DNA of 64,000 nucleotides from positions 4,260,501 through 4,324,500 of the forward strand of contig JAGMUV010000002.1 of assembly GCA_020744425.1 (NCBI GenBank), read 5' to 3'. The notes under the pieces were generated by a model. It was given only the letters and a program-made list of their open reading frames with translations, was not told where the DNA came from and did no database searches. This document shows positions 21,696-35,094 of this stretch, one piece after another. How positions within the stretch are numbered: position 1 is the stretch's first letter; every line of letters starts with the position of its first letter. The DNA comes from Dactylonectria macrodidyma (lineage: Eukaryota > Ascomycota > Sordariomycetes > Hypocreales > Nectriaceae). A program made the position numbers and the translations under genes.

Positions 21696-24600
21696 TCACT
21701 TCTTCTCCGAGCTCAGTCTCTCTGTTTCCGTCCGTAACCATTGAATAACCCTATCAAACTTGGTTGGTTTCCTCGACAAAACCTCAGTGAATGCAGCGCA
21801 TGCCGTCCTACTCTGATTAGAGACGAAAATTGTGACATCATGGTGATGTAGTTAGTTGAAAGAGATTACCTACAGAGCCACTTGAGTCTTGCGGACGCCA
21901 CACGAATACTGAGGATACCGCATAGTCCGAGATTTGCTAGTCAAGAGTAAAAAGGCAACATCGATGACTTTGGAAACGGTGCCTAGGTAGTAAAGACCAT
22001 TAACGGGCAGATTTTCAGTAGCAAAGGTCAGGAAACTCACGGATGATTATGCTATTGCTGAGCTGCTGGAATTTACCAAGACAGCGTATATAGGCCCACA
22101 TCTTGTGGGCAGTCTCAATGAATGCGTCGTGAAGCGACGCGATGACAGTACGGGCTGAGTTGTGTGCAGTATCGAAGAACATGAGGTGCGACTGAATCTT
22201 GAATGCATCTATAGCCCCGACTATTAGTTGTTTGTTCATTTGAGGAGGAACTAGATGCTGGGGCTCACTCAGAACTTTGCGTTGGAAATTCTGGCCCGGC
22301 ACATGGCCAAAGTCGACTGTGAGCGAAGCTGAGATATCTGTTTTGGGTCAGCAACATGGCCAGTCGCGAGCTACCATGGCAGCACTTACCAACACCAGCA
22401 TCCCTCTGGTGATCTTTGGTAATGTTCAAAGTCTGGCAATTAATGAGAGTCCCGCAGTAGGGAAACTCAAGTCCCCGATCCAGTTTCAAGACATCTCCTT
22501 GGCTGCTCCACATGTCGAAGTTGACCAACGTCTTCTTTGGGTTGACCACAACACCATATTCTGGAAGGCCACGGTGCATCGTCTCCACGAATCGAGTAGC
22601 CTTATCTCGGTCCAAAGTGATGAGAAGGAAATCATCAATGAGCCTCAACAATAGAGTATCTGGTGCTGTCAAGAAGGAAAGGTGCTTCGATTCAAGGTCG
22701 GCATAGAAGTAATTGCAAAGAAAGGACGATAAGACGGATCCCTGAGGAATTCCCACTTTCTGTCGGTAGTACTTCTTGCCCACTTTGACGAGATTCTGCG
22801 CCACGTGCTGCTTGAGAAGGCTCAGGAGCTCCTGGGCACTATGCGTCTTTTGAATGGCGCTATTCACAAAAACTGTATTCTTCTTCTTTTTCCCCAAGTC
22901 TGCCTCAATTCGCTCAGAGAAGCATGAAACATCGCTTTCCGGTAGTGTGATCGCGTGCCACCGGCGAATTGCCTTTGTGACGGCCTTGTTTCCTTGAAGC
23001 TCGGCTCGCTCACCCGGCTTGATCTCAACGTGTTTTGTGATTGTATACTTGCTCTGGTTTGGGAGTGACCCTATGAGGTTGACTACCGCCGCCTGTGGTA
23101 TCGTGTCGAACGCTGCCTGGACATCCACCTTGGCAAAGTACAACTTGCCATGGTTACAGCCCAACTCTCTCTTGAATTCCTTCAGACGAGTATAAATGTC
23201 GCTGACAGAAAACATGGTTGAGCCGAGTTTGGAGGGATTGAGGGTCTACAAATGTCAGCTCGGTTTCTAGAGAATTCGCAGTCATCACTTGCCTTCTCAA
23301 ACTTCAGCAGACTGTGGACGGGTCCGAGTATTGAGTTGATGCTAGGGCCGAGGACTTTTGCTCCTCCTCGGGCCAAAGCCCGTCGCCTCAAGTTCGTAAT
23401 GGGACGCAACCTATCACCTTTTGGTAGTAGACGGATCTGACTAAAACCGAGCCGCCTTGACTGGAGTATTCGCAGGGCGTCATCCAACTTGATCTCTTCA
23501 AACATGCCAGCTTTCAACTTCGCCATTGAAGGCTCTGCGATGTATTTCCAAACATCATGTCGGAAATAGAACACTTGGTATCGATGGGAACTCGACTCCG
23601 TGACGTAAAAATTGCTGCGAATCAGGGGTATCAAAAGGGAGTCGAAAACGTAATATAAAAATTCAAGAAAAATCTCTTGGCGTTTGGCGGTATCTGTTTG
23701 GCTAGATTTATGGGTTCCGAGACCAGGAGGTCGAAGCCAGGAAATATCTGTGATCTATAGGATTTCAAAATCAGTGACGGGGAGGGAGTGGAAGTAGCCA
23801 TGATATTGCCGCACCTTTAAATCCTGAGAAATCTCATGTAGAGACATGGATTCAAAGCGCCTCAACTTGACAAAGTGCTCAATCTTTTGACGGATCTTGA
23901 GCTTGTTGTGAATCTGGGTATCGCCATCCCCCCAAAACTGGCTTGGGATGATCTTCAACAACGCTGCCTGGCAGAACGCTGAGACTTGAGACGGCGGAGT
24001 TGCTATCTCCACTAAATTCTTGTACTGAGGCAAAGGAGATACTTGTGTACCAGGTTGGGTTTTGCGAAACTGCTTCTTGGGAGCAATCCGGCTTTCGGCA
24101 GTTGCGGGGTTTGCTTGGGGGTGCTTTTTCTTGTCAGATGAGGCGCAACCTCTATGAGGGCCCTGTCTACAGCTTCGATTATGCGGGTCGAAAATGCAAG
24201 GGCAGTAATGCTTGAGAAGCTCTATAAAAGAGCAACGGCCATGGTTGGTTTGCAGACGCTCTACAAGGTGTTGTGCATCACCACGCAATCTCTTCGGCAA
24301 CTTTGGCAGCTGATGATTTGGCGTGTCAGATTTTGATGGGAATGCAATGGAAATTTCTTCCTCTCTCAATGTATAATCTTGGAATCGCTGCGCAGTCTGG
24401 GAGGTGTCGACTTGCGAATTGAAGACATTGTGAAGTCCGAATTGGCGGGGAAACATGTACATCATGACCTTAATAGAGTTTCGTCGTTGCTCCACGTCGA
24501 ATTTTGAGCCACTAGCTGTTTCATGAAGCTTGGAAAAATTGAGCGTGCGAGGGCATCGATTGAGAACATCTGCTGACTGATAAGTAATGGAGAGGATACC

Positions 24601-25595
24601 TCAAGGTTAAGACGTCGTACGTATATGCTTGAACCCAGCTTGAACTAATCCTCTTGCGGTGAGGGACGGTTTTGCGTAGAATAATCTGCTTCTCACGAGC
24701 GTGATTTCTGCTGGCTTTCGGCACTGGGCTGATTCGACATTGCCCACAGATGTGGAACTTTGAGGCAGGTCAATTTCAGACAATGGAATGCCTATAATGT
24801 TGGGTGAGTGACTTGATACATTGCGATGAGAAGACGAGTCGGCTCACCACTTCTCTGTTCGTAGTTATGGATGCCTGCTTGAACAGTCACATATATCGCA
24901 CAATCAACGAGGAGGTCAATCATCATCTTCTCCCCAGACCTGCCGAGTAGTACCAACAACTGTGGCCAAGGAGCCTCCTTGATGGCTTTGACATTGGAAT
25001 TCGGGTATAGGCTGAAGAGGCCGGGAATGACTACCCCAGCCTGGCCACCCGAGCCAGTGCCTCTCCTGAATCCGTCGCATAGGAGATGCTTAGGTCGCTT
25101 GCCCACCTTTGATTCTCTGGAGAAAAGGAGCCAAATGACAAAGTCCACAACCTAGCTTCGTGTCAGCGATGGAACCTCATGCACAATCCCCTTGCAGACC
25201 TCAGACTGGGAGTAGATCGATCCCGAGAGCCCATTGGCAAGAGTCACATGCGACTCATCTCCCTTTTGGGAAAATGACAGCCATTGCTCCCACCGTGTCT
25301 CTTGGTGATGAACCTCTGGTTGATGGGCACACACGAGCGATGTATCCAGAAGATGCGCTAGCTGAGATTCGATCTCTGCGGCTCCCTCATTGTGGCCTAA
25401 AGAGGCTATTTTCTTCCGTCGAAGGCGGGAGCTTCCAGGAAGATTGGATAGGATGTGCTCTCTGAGCGTGGTCACACGAGCATAGGAGCGCTCTAACAGG
25501 TCCCGTCGAACGGGCGTGTCACCGCCTGTAATTCTTTGTTTCTTACATTTCGACGCGTCATTGCAGCTGTACTTCCGTTTCCGCTTCGACGCCAT
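21696..25595 (-). CDS. TERT: Telomerase reverse transcriptase
   Basis: Catalytic subunit of telomerase; copies an RNA template onto chromosome ends in the nucleus. Ten exons on the complement: 25200..25595, 24848..25151, 24621..24791, 23815..24572, 23293..23754, 22390..23245, 22269..22337, 22041..22208, 21874..21982 and 21696..21807. The product is 1134 residues, normal for fungi. Introns are 47-66 nt, and the fifth has GC-AG ends. The N-terminus is basic (MASKRKRKYS). Motif T includes LIPLIRSNFYVTE. Motifs 1 and 2 are in IRLLPKGDRLRPITN. Motif A is FAKVDVQAAFDTIP (D738), B' is IPQGSVLSSFLCN and C is RLIDDFLLIT (D901, D902). Motifs D (VNPKKTLVNF) and E (FPYCGTLIN) follow. The C-terminal extension ends FDRVIQWLRTETERL. 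The last intron's acceptor is the least certain; GAGTAG fits family spacing best. Confidence 0.95.
23246..23292 (-). other. Non-canonical GC-AG intron (TERT intron 5)
   Basis: A 47-nt intron whose donor reads AAG|GCAAGT and whose acceptor reads TTTGTAG, with a GCTGAC branch-like site before it. Removal joins LLKFEK to TLNPSKLGSTMF in frame and takes out an in-frame TAG. No GT donor nearby keeps the frame. Confidence 0.85.
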
Positions 25596-26045
25596 GTCAA
25601 CGAAGGGCGTGGCGTGCGCACAAGTCGCGACGGTTTTCGCGTCTTCACAGGGTCACGGATGTTGGTTCAGCGACGCCACAGAAATGGGCACTTTCATGAT
25701 CGATCAGCGGCTGCAAGTTGTCGATCGGTGGCTTAGCCAAGGTGTGGCTGATAGAGACTCGGGGGCTTGACCGGATTGGGGCAAGAGCCCCGCATCGTCG
25801 CGGCACTGGCTTCAGAGCCATTCGTAAAGTGGCGCTATCTATGATCAGTCCTGGTCCCAATGATTGACTGACTTGATGGGCCAACGTACTCCATAGTTTC
25901 CACGGTACATGAGACGATGCGAGGATTCGTGACCATCTCATGTGGCCGTTTACAAGAAAGAGTCCAAAGGCTATTCCCCTGTCGGCAAAGGACGAAAAGG
26001 ACTCGAATCAGTTCCACTGGGTATCCACCAGTGCAGTAAGACCAA

Positions 26046-26081
26046 CGGCTTCGGCTTCAGCTTCAGCTTCAGCAGCAGCAA
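26046..26081 (+). repeat. GCTTCG/GCTTCA/GCA microsatellite
   Basis: Consecutive hexamers GCTTCG, GCTTCA, GCTTCA and GCTTCA run into a short CAG array. It lies about 0.45 kb upstream of the TERT start codon. Confidence 0.7.
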
Positions 26082-26936
26082 TTTAGAGTCATAATATAAT
26101 CCGCAGCTGGAAGCAGGTTACAGAACGGCGAGCATGGAGAGCAACCGGTGGCCAGGAAACCTAGACTAGCAAACATTTATGATGCGCCAGATGGTACGAT
26201 CGATTGAATTGGATGATTTGCATGGGTCCCCGGATCTACAACCACGTCGTCTTGAGTCTGGAGTTTCGGCACGAAGGCAAGGGCAATTAAAGAGTTTTCT
26301 TGTCAATCATCTACTCGGGAATACCGGGTGACGCTGGAGCAGCGGGAATTCGATTTTCAGCTGTCTAGCACAGGACACGACAGAGATCAGACGCGACTAG
26401 GACCGGGGCATGTTCAACAGGAAGGGCTCGCGAGCAACAAGGATGGATCTTCAAGTGTGCCAGGGGTAGATATCACGGCTTCCAGGGGTCGACACAAGGC
26501 GAGCAGGGCCTGACAGACCGGGATTTGATCCATTGTCTCTGGAATAGAAATTTGATCCATCGCAACCGTTGCTTGGGCATGGATCCGTCGCATGACGAGT
26601 TTCCCCCACCACTATGACTTTGAAGAAGGTTCCTGGAGCGCGGGTACGTACGTGTGGACAAGCGACGATCGAGTTGAGTCGAGAGGTCCGAAGTCTGGGG
26701 CCACAAGGCGGGATAGGGGGCGGGAGCACAGCATGAAGGAGAAACTTGGAGGCGACCCGGGGTAACATCTCGGATACAGGAGTATCCAATACCCAGCCAA
26801 AGAGGCGTCGTTGCGAGACAGCATATCAGGGGAGCGAGGGGAGGAAGTGTCGGGGTTATGGTGATGGAAAGGTTGGCGCCCCCGTGATAAATTGATTGAT
26901 GCCCATCGTCGACGCTTCAGTGGATGATCGATAAGC

Positions 26937-27020
26937 GGCCGCCGGGACAGGCCGCTGCACTAAGAGGGCCGCTGCTGTAAAAGTGCCACTGTAAAGAGGG
27001 CCGCTGTATCAGGCCGCTGC
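26937..27020 (+). repeat. Cluster of GGCCGCTG repeats
   Basis: Four copies of GGCCGCTG and one GGCCGCCG within 84 bp, two of them in the longer context AAGAGGGCCGCTG or close to it. Intervening pieces are also duplicated (CTGTAAAAGTG and CTGTAAAGAGG). Confidence 0.75.
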
Positions 27021-27370
27021 AACCCTCAGACAGTGGACTGTGAGACTGAAGGGGTTGGCGTGGGGGACTGGGCTCGACTGGGGTGCGGCTGGGCTGGGCT
27101 AGACTCAATGATCGTCGGGCAAGACAACCACACAAGATGAGTTCGCGATGGCGAGGCGGCCGGCGATGCAGCGAATGCCAGTGGGATTGGATCGCGGAGT
27201 CCCCTGAGGAAGAAGAATTTCGGGATACGGGCCAGTGGTTGCCTCTTGAGTTGTTAGGTTGGCCAATGCGGTGTTTAAGACCAAGGTCGCATTCCACCCG
27301 CTAAAACGCGTGGCCCAACCCTCCCGCACTTCAGCCACAGGGGCTCCCATGAAGGTTTTATCTCACTTCT

Positions 27371-27418
27371 GAGGAGGGGGGGAGAGGGGCCACAATCTCA
27401 GGGAAGAGGGGAGGGGAA
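27371..27418 (+). repeat. G-rich tract, possible G-quadruplex
   Basis: Runs of seven, four, three, four and four guanines within about 48 bases, enough for an intramolecular quadruplex on the plus strand. Confidence 0.5.
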
Positions 27419-28865
27419 GAAATTTGCCAGACCACAGGGCGGCTGCCCAAGGGCGCTGTCCAAAGACTGCCCGAAGACGTGGTCCCAGGGCGACGCTCTC
27501 GGCTTCTCTCGAATGCCACCAAACGGGAGGTAAAGGCACCGCATTGCCACACACAGGCGCAACCACCATCGCACAACGCCTTACCCAGCTTGGTAGGTAC
27601 CCGGTCTGGCTATGGCTGCGGTTGTCCCTTGCTTCAGGTACAGGAGGACATGAGAGCACATCATCCTGACCGTTCAATTCCGGTGGTGAGATGCGCTTGC
27701 CTCTGCCTGATCAAGACGTTACCACCGCTCGTGAGAGGTGCTGTGTTCCTCCGGCACTAAGGCACCTTAGGTGTACAGTGGACAATTCAATACCTAAGGT
27801 AGGTACCTTGCCTTATCCCTACGGGTGCCGCTGAAGCAAGCACCCAAGCGACATGCATTTGCAGTGCAGTGCAGTCAGTAGGTACCGGTCGGTAATGTAC
27901 TGTACCACCTTGAGACCTGTACTTCGTACCCGTAAGCCTGTAATTAAGGCCATCGAAGGCCGCTACGGGTCGCGATCCACCCGCCCCCAATTGCGCCTGC
28001 AGTTCCAGGGAGTGAGTTCTTCGTTGGTTGCACGCTTGTGCCTAGACCGAAGTACCTCGATGAGCCATCCGCCACTGGAATTGGGTGCGTTCTCGACATG
28101 CACGGTACCTAGAGCTGTACGATGGATGGAAGAAACGGGATGGACAAATGCAGTAAGGTGCGGCAGTTTATACTCCACCCGCCTCGCGCACGCTTGTTGC
28201 TGCACAGGCACAAAGAAACGGCTCTGATTTTGGCTTTTTGGGCTGGGTCTCCCTGAAAGTTGTGCTGGTGTCGGTTGGGTCTGAAGCGTACCTTAAGCTT
28301 GTTGTGACTTGGACGGTTGGAAATCCCATCTCATCCTGCCCCATCCTGTCTCTACCTACCTATTCTAACCCATCGTCCAACAATGCGTACTTGTAATTAC
28401 TCGCCGCGCCATTGAATCCCATCGGGTACAGGTTCTTCGCCTGTGCTCCGTCTAGCATCCCCCTCATTGTCCAGGCCCCGTAGCAGCCCAGCTCGCGGGC
28501 GTCGAGCCACCCGCCTCGTTCATCCCTCGAACGGTCCTTGATCAACGCCAACGGTCCTTGGCCAGACCGTCCTTGATCCACGGTCCACTGTCCGCTCTCC
28601 ACTGAGATCCTGTCTCCGTCCCTACCTTACGGTACTGAACCAGCCAGCACCCCTACAACACCTACCAAACTGCTCCCATACCATACCGTACCGTCCGTCG
28701 CCTTGTCTGTCTGTGTCTGCCAACGCCGACGCCAACGCCAGCTCTCACACCCACCACACCCATCAACACCCACGCCAACGCCAACGCATCGATGCTCGCT
28801 GCATGGGTCTCTAGCACCCCGACCAGTCGCTGCGCTCGACGAGCCTGACCGATGCTCAGGCCACC

Positions 28866-31800
28866 ATGGACAACGGCATGGACATGGACATTCAACCGGG
28901 CCTCCAGGCGGACCTCCACGCTGACTTCCACGCCGCCGACTCGGACCAAGTAGGAAGATCCCATGTCATCGAGCCTCACCACAACCACCTCCAGCACCAC
29001 TCCCAGCGACATCGACTCCCGCATCCTCATCCCGACTATCAGCATCCTGATCACGACCGCATCTTCGACCGCGGCCACAGCCACGCTCACGAATCCCACC
29101 CCCAAGGCCGCGCTCACGGTCTCGCTCTCCGTCACCACCACGCCGCTCTCCCTCGACCCGATCAGCACCAGCTCAATCTCTCCATCGCCGAGCATCTCGA
29201 CATCAACGATCCTGGCGTCCACCTCCCGGCGTCCTACGCCGCCGCCAACCTGGACTCTGTCTCCTCAAACGCCCACCATGCCTTTACCCCCGTGAATCCC
29301 GACGACTTCTACAAGAGCTACCGGGCACTCCATCTCAATAGCAATCCCGACACCCTCCCCATGGCCGCCGCCTCCTCTTCGCGCCCATCGTTGCGCTCCA
29401 ACGGCGATGGCACGACCCCCAAACACCCAGTTGTGTCCCCGACCCGGACGACGATTCGGTCCGCCTCGAATCCCGTAGAAAGCAGACCAAGTACCGTCAA
29501 CTTCAAGCCCGGCGGCGCTCACCCAAGCGTCATGGACCTCAAGAAGCGCTTCGACCAGAATGGCGCTAGTGCATCGTCTATCCCTCGTGCTCCTGTGCTG
29601 TTGGGTGCTGCAGCAAGGTCCAGGCGAGATGCCGCTGCCAGCACACAGCCGCGAAACGGTGCAACGTCTTACTCAACCCTGCGTGGCCGCACCAACGCTT
29701 CAAATCCTGAATCTTCCAAGTCCTCGTCACCTCGTTCTCAGAGAACCAAATTTGTCGCCGAGGACCAGGTGTCAAATAATTCTCAGTCTTTTGCCAGCCG
29801 CATCGGGAAGCCTCGAAGTGCTGTTAGCGGGAAACCAAATGCATCCAAATCAATGACCAACCTCGCCCCGAAGTCCCCACCTCAACCAACATCTTCTCCC
29901 CACACTTCCTCACGCTCACAAGGCTTGCTTTTTGGTGAAATCCTCCCCGAGCAACACGATGCCTTAACCGCTGGCTATGGGATCGAAGGTTCTCCGCCAC
30001 GCAGGACATCGGAATCCAGTATCTCCAATCCCTGGATCCACCAACGAAGTCTATCTGACCCCGATGTCGAACCTTCGTCTCCCTCCAGCTGGTATCGCAG
30101 CCTCAACGGGGACGGGGTTGAAGGGCAGACTCATCAGGAGCCTGCCCAGAAGGGTCACGCACGGTCGCAGAGTGATGTCCCTAAGTCACACTCGGGCCAA
30201 TCTGGAATTCGCAAGCAAGCTGTCCGGAAGTCCACCACAAACAGCGGCTCATCCAAACTCCCACTGTCGGTGAGGCAACTGAGCAGCCCGACTCCGAGCC
30301 AGTCGTCAACCCGATCCAATTCTCCATCAACAGTTAAGCGGCCCTATTCGAATGGGCGAACGTCAAGAGCAGGCGCACAAACGACTCGAGCGAAAACACC
30401 GACCTCCCGAGCGAAGACTCCGACACAAACACCATCCGGTCGAAAAGCAGCTCCTCGAGCGCTTGTTACACCAACGAACAACACACGACTCCAGGCTAAT
30501 ATCATCGCGCCTCTGCCCAAGCTCTCTCCACCATTGAGGAGCTCCCGCCCACGTCAACCAGTTTCCTTGGCAAGCACCGCAAGTTCTCGGATGAAGGCAG
30601 TGGAGAGAGCTAGGTCCCCCAATCCTCTCTCACGTCCGCCCTCTAGGATTGCCGAACCCACCACCCGACGACGAAAGATCTCTGTTGGGCCAATCGACTT
30701 TGAGAAACGCCGGGAAGACATTCGCCTCGCATACACCAAGTCTATCCGCGAAAGCCAAGCCCTCGAAGCAAGGCGACAAACGGATCGACAGCGCAGGGAC
30801 ATGGAAGCGGCTGAGAGCGCCAGGGCTTCCGCCGCCATTGCTGCAAATGCCACGTCGGAACCTACCACAGATCTAGTAGCGGCTGACGAACCGATTGTTC
30901 CACCCTTGCCGATTAATCCAGATGATGTGGGTGACTCGGATACGGCAAATACCCATACCAAGGCTGAGAGGGTAGTCGAGCCCCCAGTGGAAGAGCCACC
31001 ATCACCCGCGATGGAGGAGTCTTCAATGTTGGCCTCCGACATTGCCGCAGCTCTGCCGCCGTCTGCTCTCATGATATTCACGGATCCAAAACCCATACCT
31101 CTTGCCCTACCTACCACACAAAGCGTCGACTCCCCGACACTCGGCGTTCCTGGAAGCTTCCCACCAATCAGCCCTCCTGCCAACACTGATGAGCGGCCTT
31201 GTACTGCGATATCAGTCGCATCTGAGACAACCGAGTTCGACAATGAGACTCAAACAACGCCACCAGTGCAAGCCGTTTCGCCTTTAGAAGTTCCCGTCAC
31301 AATCGTTAAACCTCCAAGTCCACAACCATCAAGTCCACCCCGCGCCCGATTAGAATATCAATACCCATTTCAGGACGAACCTGACTCTCCAGGTTTCCCA
31401 GAAACCAGCCAGGACACAGTTCAAGAATCTCAAGCAACAGCTCCACCGCCACCAAACACCAAGGAACTTGTCATTCCCGGCGCATTCACTGACGACCTGG
31501 TTGCGGACCACGAAGTTCACCACGCAAGTCGACCCGAAATTCGCCATCAAGAAGTTAACCACCAAGAAGTTCGCCCTCATCAAGCTGAAGCGGTTCACGC
31601 TGAAGAAGTTGGCCATGAGAAAGTTCACCCTGCTGAAGACACCCACCATGAAACGCAACATCAAACTTTACCACCCTTTGAAGCTACGATTACTATCCTC
31701 CCTCCGCAAGATGACGTACGGCCAGAGAACAAGTCAGAGGATATGGTACCGTTTCCCCGCATGGAACCTAATTATGAGTCTGACTGTCAATCGGTGTCGG

Positions 31801-34800
31801 ATCATCCTGGATTCAGCGGGCAGCACATTCATCCTTATGACGACGATGCGATGACGGATGCTTGTACCGAAGAGACAGATGATCGCAATCGAACAGAAGA
31901 GTGTCGATCTGAGTCGCATTTCGATGACCAAATTTCATACAGAGCATCTACGTGCGAGTCGTCGGATGTCGGCACAATAGATGACCTGGATTACCCCTCC
32001 TACGATCATCATCACCCAGAGTCTGCCATGAACCTTTCAGTGCCATCAAGGTCTGGAGTGGATAGAACCAGCCAACAGTCAACATGGACGGATTTTCCAA
32101 TCGATAGCCCGGAAGTATCCGATGCTGGAAGGTCGCCTGCATTGCCAGACTTTGATGAAGATGGCCCCGCTTCCCACGGCCACGTAACAATTTTCGAGAC
32201 AAGGTCGATTCACAGGGAAAGTCGACCAGCCTCTCGACTTCAAGAGACTTACCCTCCCAGCCAGTCAGAAACTCGTCCATCGATGGACTCAGCTCGATCA
32301 TCCTATCTAAGCCATCGACTGCCAGAGCTAGACACTGGGTCCGGGTTTTCCATCCCCTACCTTTCTCAAAGAGCAAGCAGAAGCTTTTCCTCACACGTCC
32401 CGTCACCGAATCACGAACCACCGCCGGTTCCCACACCCATTTCTGGGTCCGCGTGCAATTCGCAACGAACCTCTGGTGTGTTTTATGAGCCATCACAGAA
32501 TGGGAGCACATTCGTTGGCTCCGAGCGTGGCTCCGAAGATTTCATGCACATGATGACGACCCCTCAGTCGATAGACACTCCTTCTCTAGCGGCGCAGGAC
32601 CAGTATTACACCAATGCAACAGCTGCAGACAGCGATCCGAAATTAGACTCACAGGCCAAGAGTGGCCCCACTGGAAAGGAGCGCCACCGTCTGCAGCAGC
32701 GCCGCAACATCATCAAGGAAATGGTCGACACCGAAGCAGTATTTGTAAGGGACATGAACATCGTCGAGGAGATATACAAAGGGACGGCGGAAGCTTGTCC
32801 CAAGTTAGACGACAAGATTGTCAAGCTCATTTTCCGAAATACCGACGAGATCATCGAGTTTCACACCTTCTTCTTGGCACAGATCAAAGACGCTGTTAGC
32901 AGTGTCTACGCACTGCAAAGTCGTCGTTCAGCTCTCTCTAGGGAGGGCTCGTTCATGGTAGAGCCCGGTCAGGTCAATGGGTCTGATATTGATGACAGCA
33001 AGGATCGCCTCACCTCCATTGGAACCGTTTTCAAGGACAACATGGAAAAAATGAAGCTAGCGCATGAGGGCTTCTTGCGGAACAGCGACCACGCAGCGAA
33101 AAGCCTTATCCAGATTCAACAAGACCCCACTGTCAAAGTCTGGCTTAACGAGTGCAACGAGGTCGCGAAAGACTTGACAGCTGCATGGGATTTGGATTCG
33201 CTGCTAATCAAACCGATGCAACGTATCACGAAATATCCAAACCTCATCATCAGTCTGTTGGCGCACACGCCGAAAGATCACCCTGACCGACAAGCTCTGG
33301 TTGACGCAAAGGGTATTCTTGAGACTGCAATCATTGAGATCAACAAGACTAAGAAAAACTTTGAGCTCGTTGGCCAAATTGTCGGCAGGAAGCGAAAGGA
33401 GTCTGATGTCAAGGCTGGCTTCGCCCGTGCTTTCGGAAAGCGCGTCGACAAACTCCAAGCTTCGGGCAATCGACCATCAGAGGACGCCGAGTATGCAAAG
33501 CTAAACGAGAAATTTGGAGACGATTATCTACGATTACAGGTCGTTCTCCGAGATGTCGAGTTCTACACCAGACAAGTATCTGCCTATGTTCACGAATTCC
33601 TTCAATACCTTTCGTCAATTGAGTTGGTCATGAGATTCCAGCCTGGAAGCTATCCCGAGCTAGAGGCCAAGTGGGTCCAGTTCAACATTTCGATTCGGGA
33701 TTTAGAGAAGGTTGCACTCGAGGAACATGTAAGTTCCGCCGCTCCAAAGGCCAGAGGATGCCCAAACTAATAATCGCAGTTGTCTCAAGTCCGGAAGCAC
33801 GTCATTGAGCCGTTCGAACTTGTCATCAAGGCATACGGCAATCCATCTCTAGCTATGAAGAAACGACAAAAGCGCCGCGTAGACTACGAGCGATATGAAC
33901 AGCTGAAACGTGGCGGCAAGAACCCCGATGCTAAGCTCAACGAGCTAGTCGAGCAGTACGATGCTCTCAATGACACTCTGAAGAAAGAGCTCCCCAAGCT
34001 GTCAGCCCTAACGGAGAAGATCGGCAACATCTGCCTGGGCAATTTTGTAAACATTCAGGCCAGTTGGTATGCCATCTGGAAAGACAAGATGAAGGCGCTT
34101 CTAGGCGACTGCCCCGATATACCTGACCTAAAGGAGATCGTAACGACCTTTCACCGCGATCACCCTTACGCACAGGAACAGTTTGCCAACATTGGTATCC
34201 TGAACCCGACGTATAAGGGCAGAATGTCACAATCGACGACACGCAGTACGGACGAATCATCCTCGCTGAAGGTGCGATCGCGCCCATCAGAGAGCGATTC
34301 ACGGGGCAGGGGTCTTTCGATCAATGGCGACCAAGCACCAATGATCCCAGTCCCTGACTTCAAGCGCCACAGCGGCTCGTTTGCGATGTCCCCAGCCAGT
34401 GCTGGACCGGGGCCGATGCCCAGCCCTCATCACTACTACTCTCGGGACTTCTATGCTGGCATCGGCAGCCAACAACCAGGTGGAGTCTCACCGTTGTCAC
34501 CAGACGTTCCGGGAAGCACCCGATCGATGGCTGCCTCGACAAGGCCCAGCACGGGGCGCAGCTTTGACTCTGGTGGGTTTCCACGGCAGAGCACGGAGTC
34601 GGCGCCTCAACCTCAGGTCCGAGATTCAAACACAACTTACGGCTCCAACACTCCAGCGCAGGAAAGCCGCAGGTTCTCTGGTATTTTCCACTCGGCATTA
34701 CCACTGCCAGATGGCCCGGAAGAAAGTCAGCGATCATCACGAGCATCGTCTCGGGAGCGTGCCCCAGCGGCCGATGGATACAATGTGCTCTGGTTGGCCG

Positions 34801-35058
34801 CTTCGCTCTTTGAGTTCAACATTGTTGCCACTAAGCATGAGGCTGGCTATCCTTACCTGACCTATCAGGCCGGTGAGGTGAGTAAATGTGCCGCGGCGGT
34901 TGCCATAGATTGAGTGTGATTTGCTAACTAATTGGTGTCAGATTTTTGATGTCATCGCCGAGAAAGGCGAGCTTTGGCTAGCAAAGAACCAGGACGACCC
35001 AGTTGACCAGGTCGGATGGATCTGGTCAAAACACTTTGCAAAGCTGGCAGATTCATAA
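28866..35058 (+). CDS. DH-BAR-SH3 Rho/Cdc42 guanine nucleotide exchange factor (Tuba/Gef1-like)
   Basis: Large cytoplasmic exchange factor that should activate a Rho-family GTPase, probably Cdc42, at curved membranes during polarised growth. Exons are 28866..33728, 33780..34877 and 34942..35058, giving 2025 residues. The ATG at 28866 has strong context (CCACCATGG). The first 1260 residues are mostly disordered, Ser/Pro-rich, with a histidine-rich N-terminus (about 35-100) and a degenerate HxEV repeat (about 882-935). The DH domain spans about 1277-1500, including the conserved helix LLIKPMQRITKYPNLI. A BAR domain follows (about 1515-1760). A C-terminal SH3-like domain lies at about 1955-2025, completed by the last exon (GEIFDVIAEKGELWLAKN). 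The order matches animal Tuba (DNMBP); fission-yeast Gef1 shares DH-BAR. GTPase specificity is inferred. Confidence 0.92.
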
Positions 35059-35094
35059 GAGCACTAAAAGCTGGGTAACGGCGTTGGCGCGCAG

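Larger units (their letters stand above)
25596..28865. other. Intergenic region between TERT and the GEF gene
   Basis: About 3.3 kb between two divergent genes. It holds a CTTCAG/CAG microsatellite (26046-26081), a cluster of GGCCGCTG repeats (26937-27020), a G-rich tract (27371-27418), GGTACC motifs near 27796-27810 and an ACGCCA-rich leader (about 28720-28790). No credible gene is seen. Confidence 0.5.

Noticed and set aside
25152..25160. Apparent in-frame stop codon in TERT
   Set aside because: It is removed by a 48-nt GT-AG intron (25152-25199) that joins SQSE to VVDFVIWLLF, so TERT is not broken.
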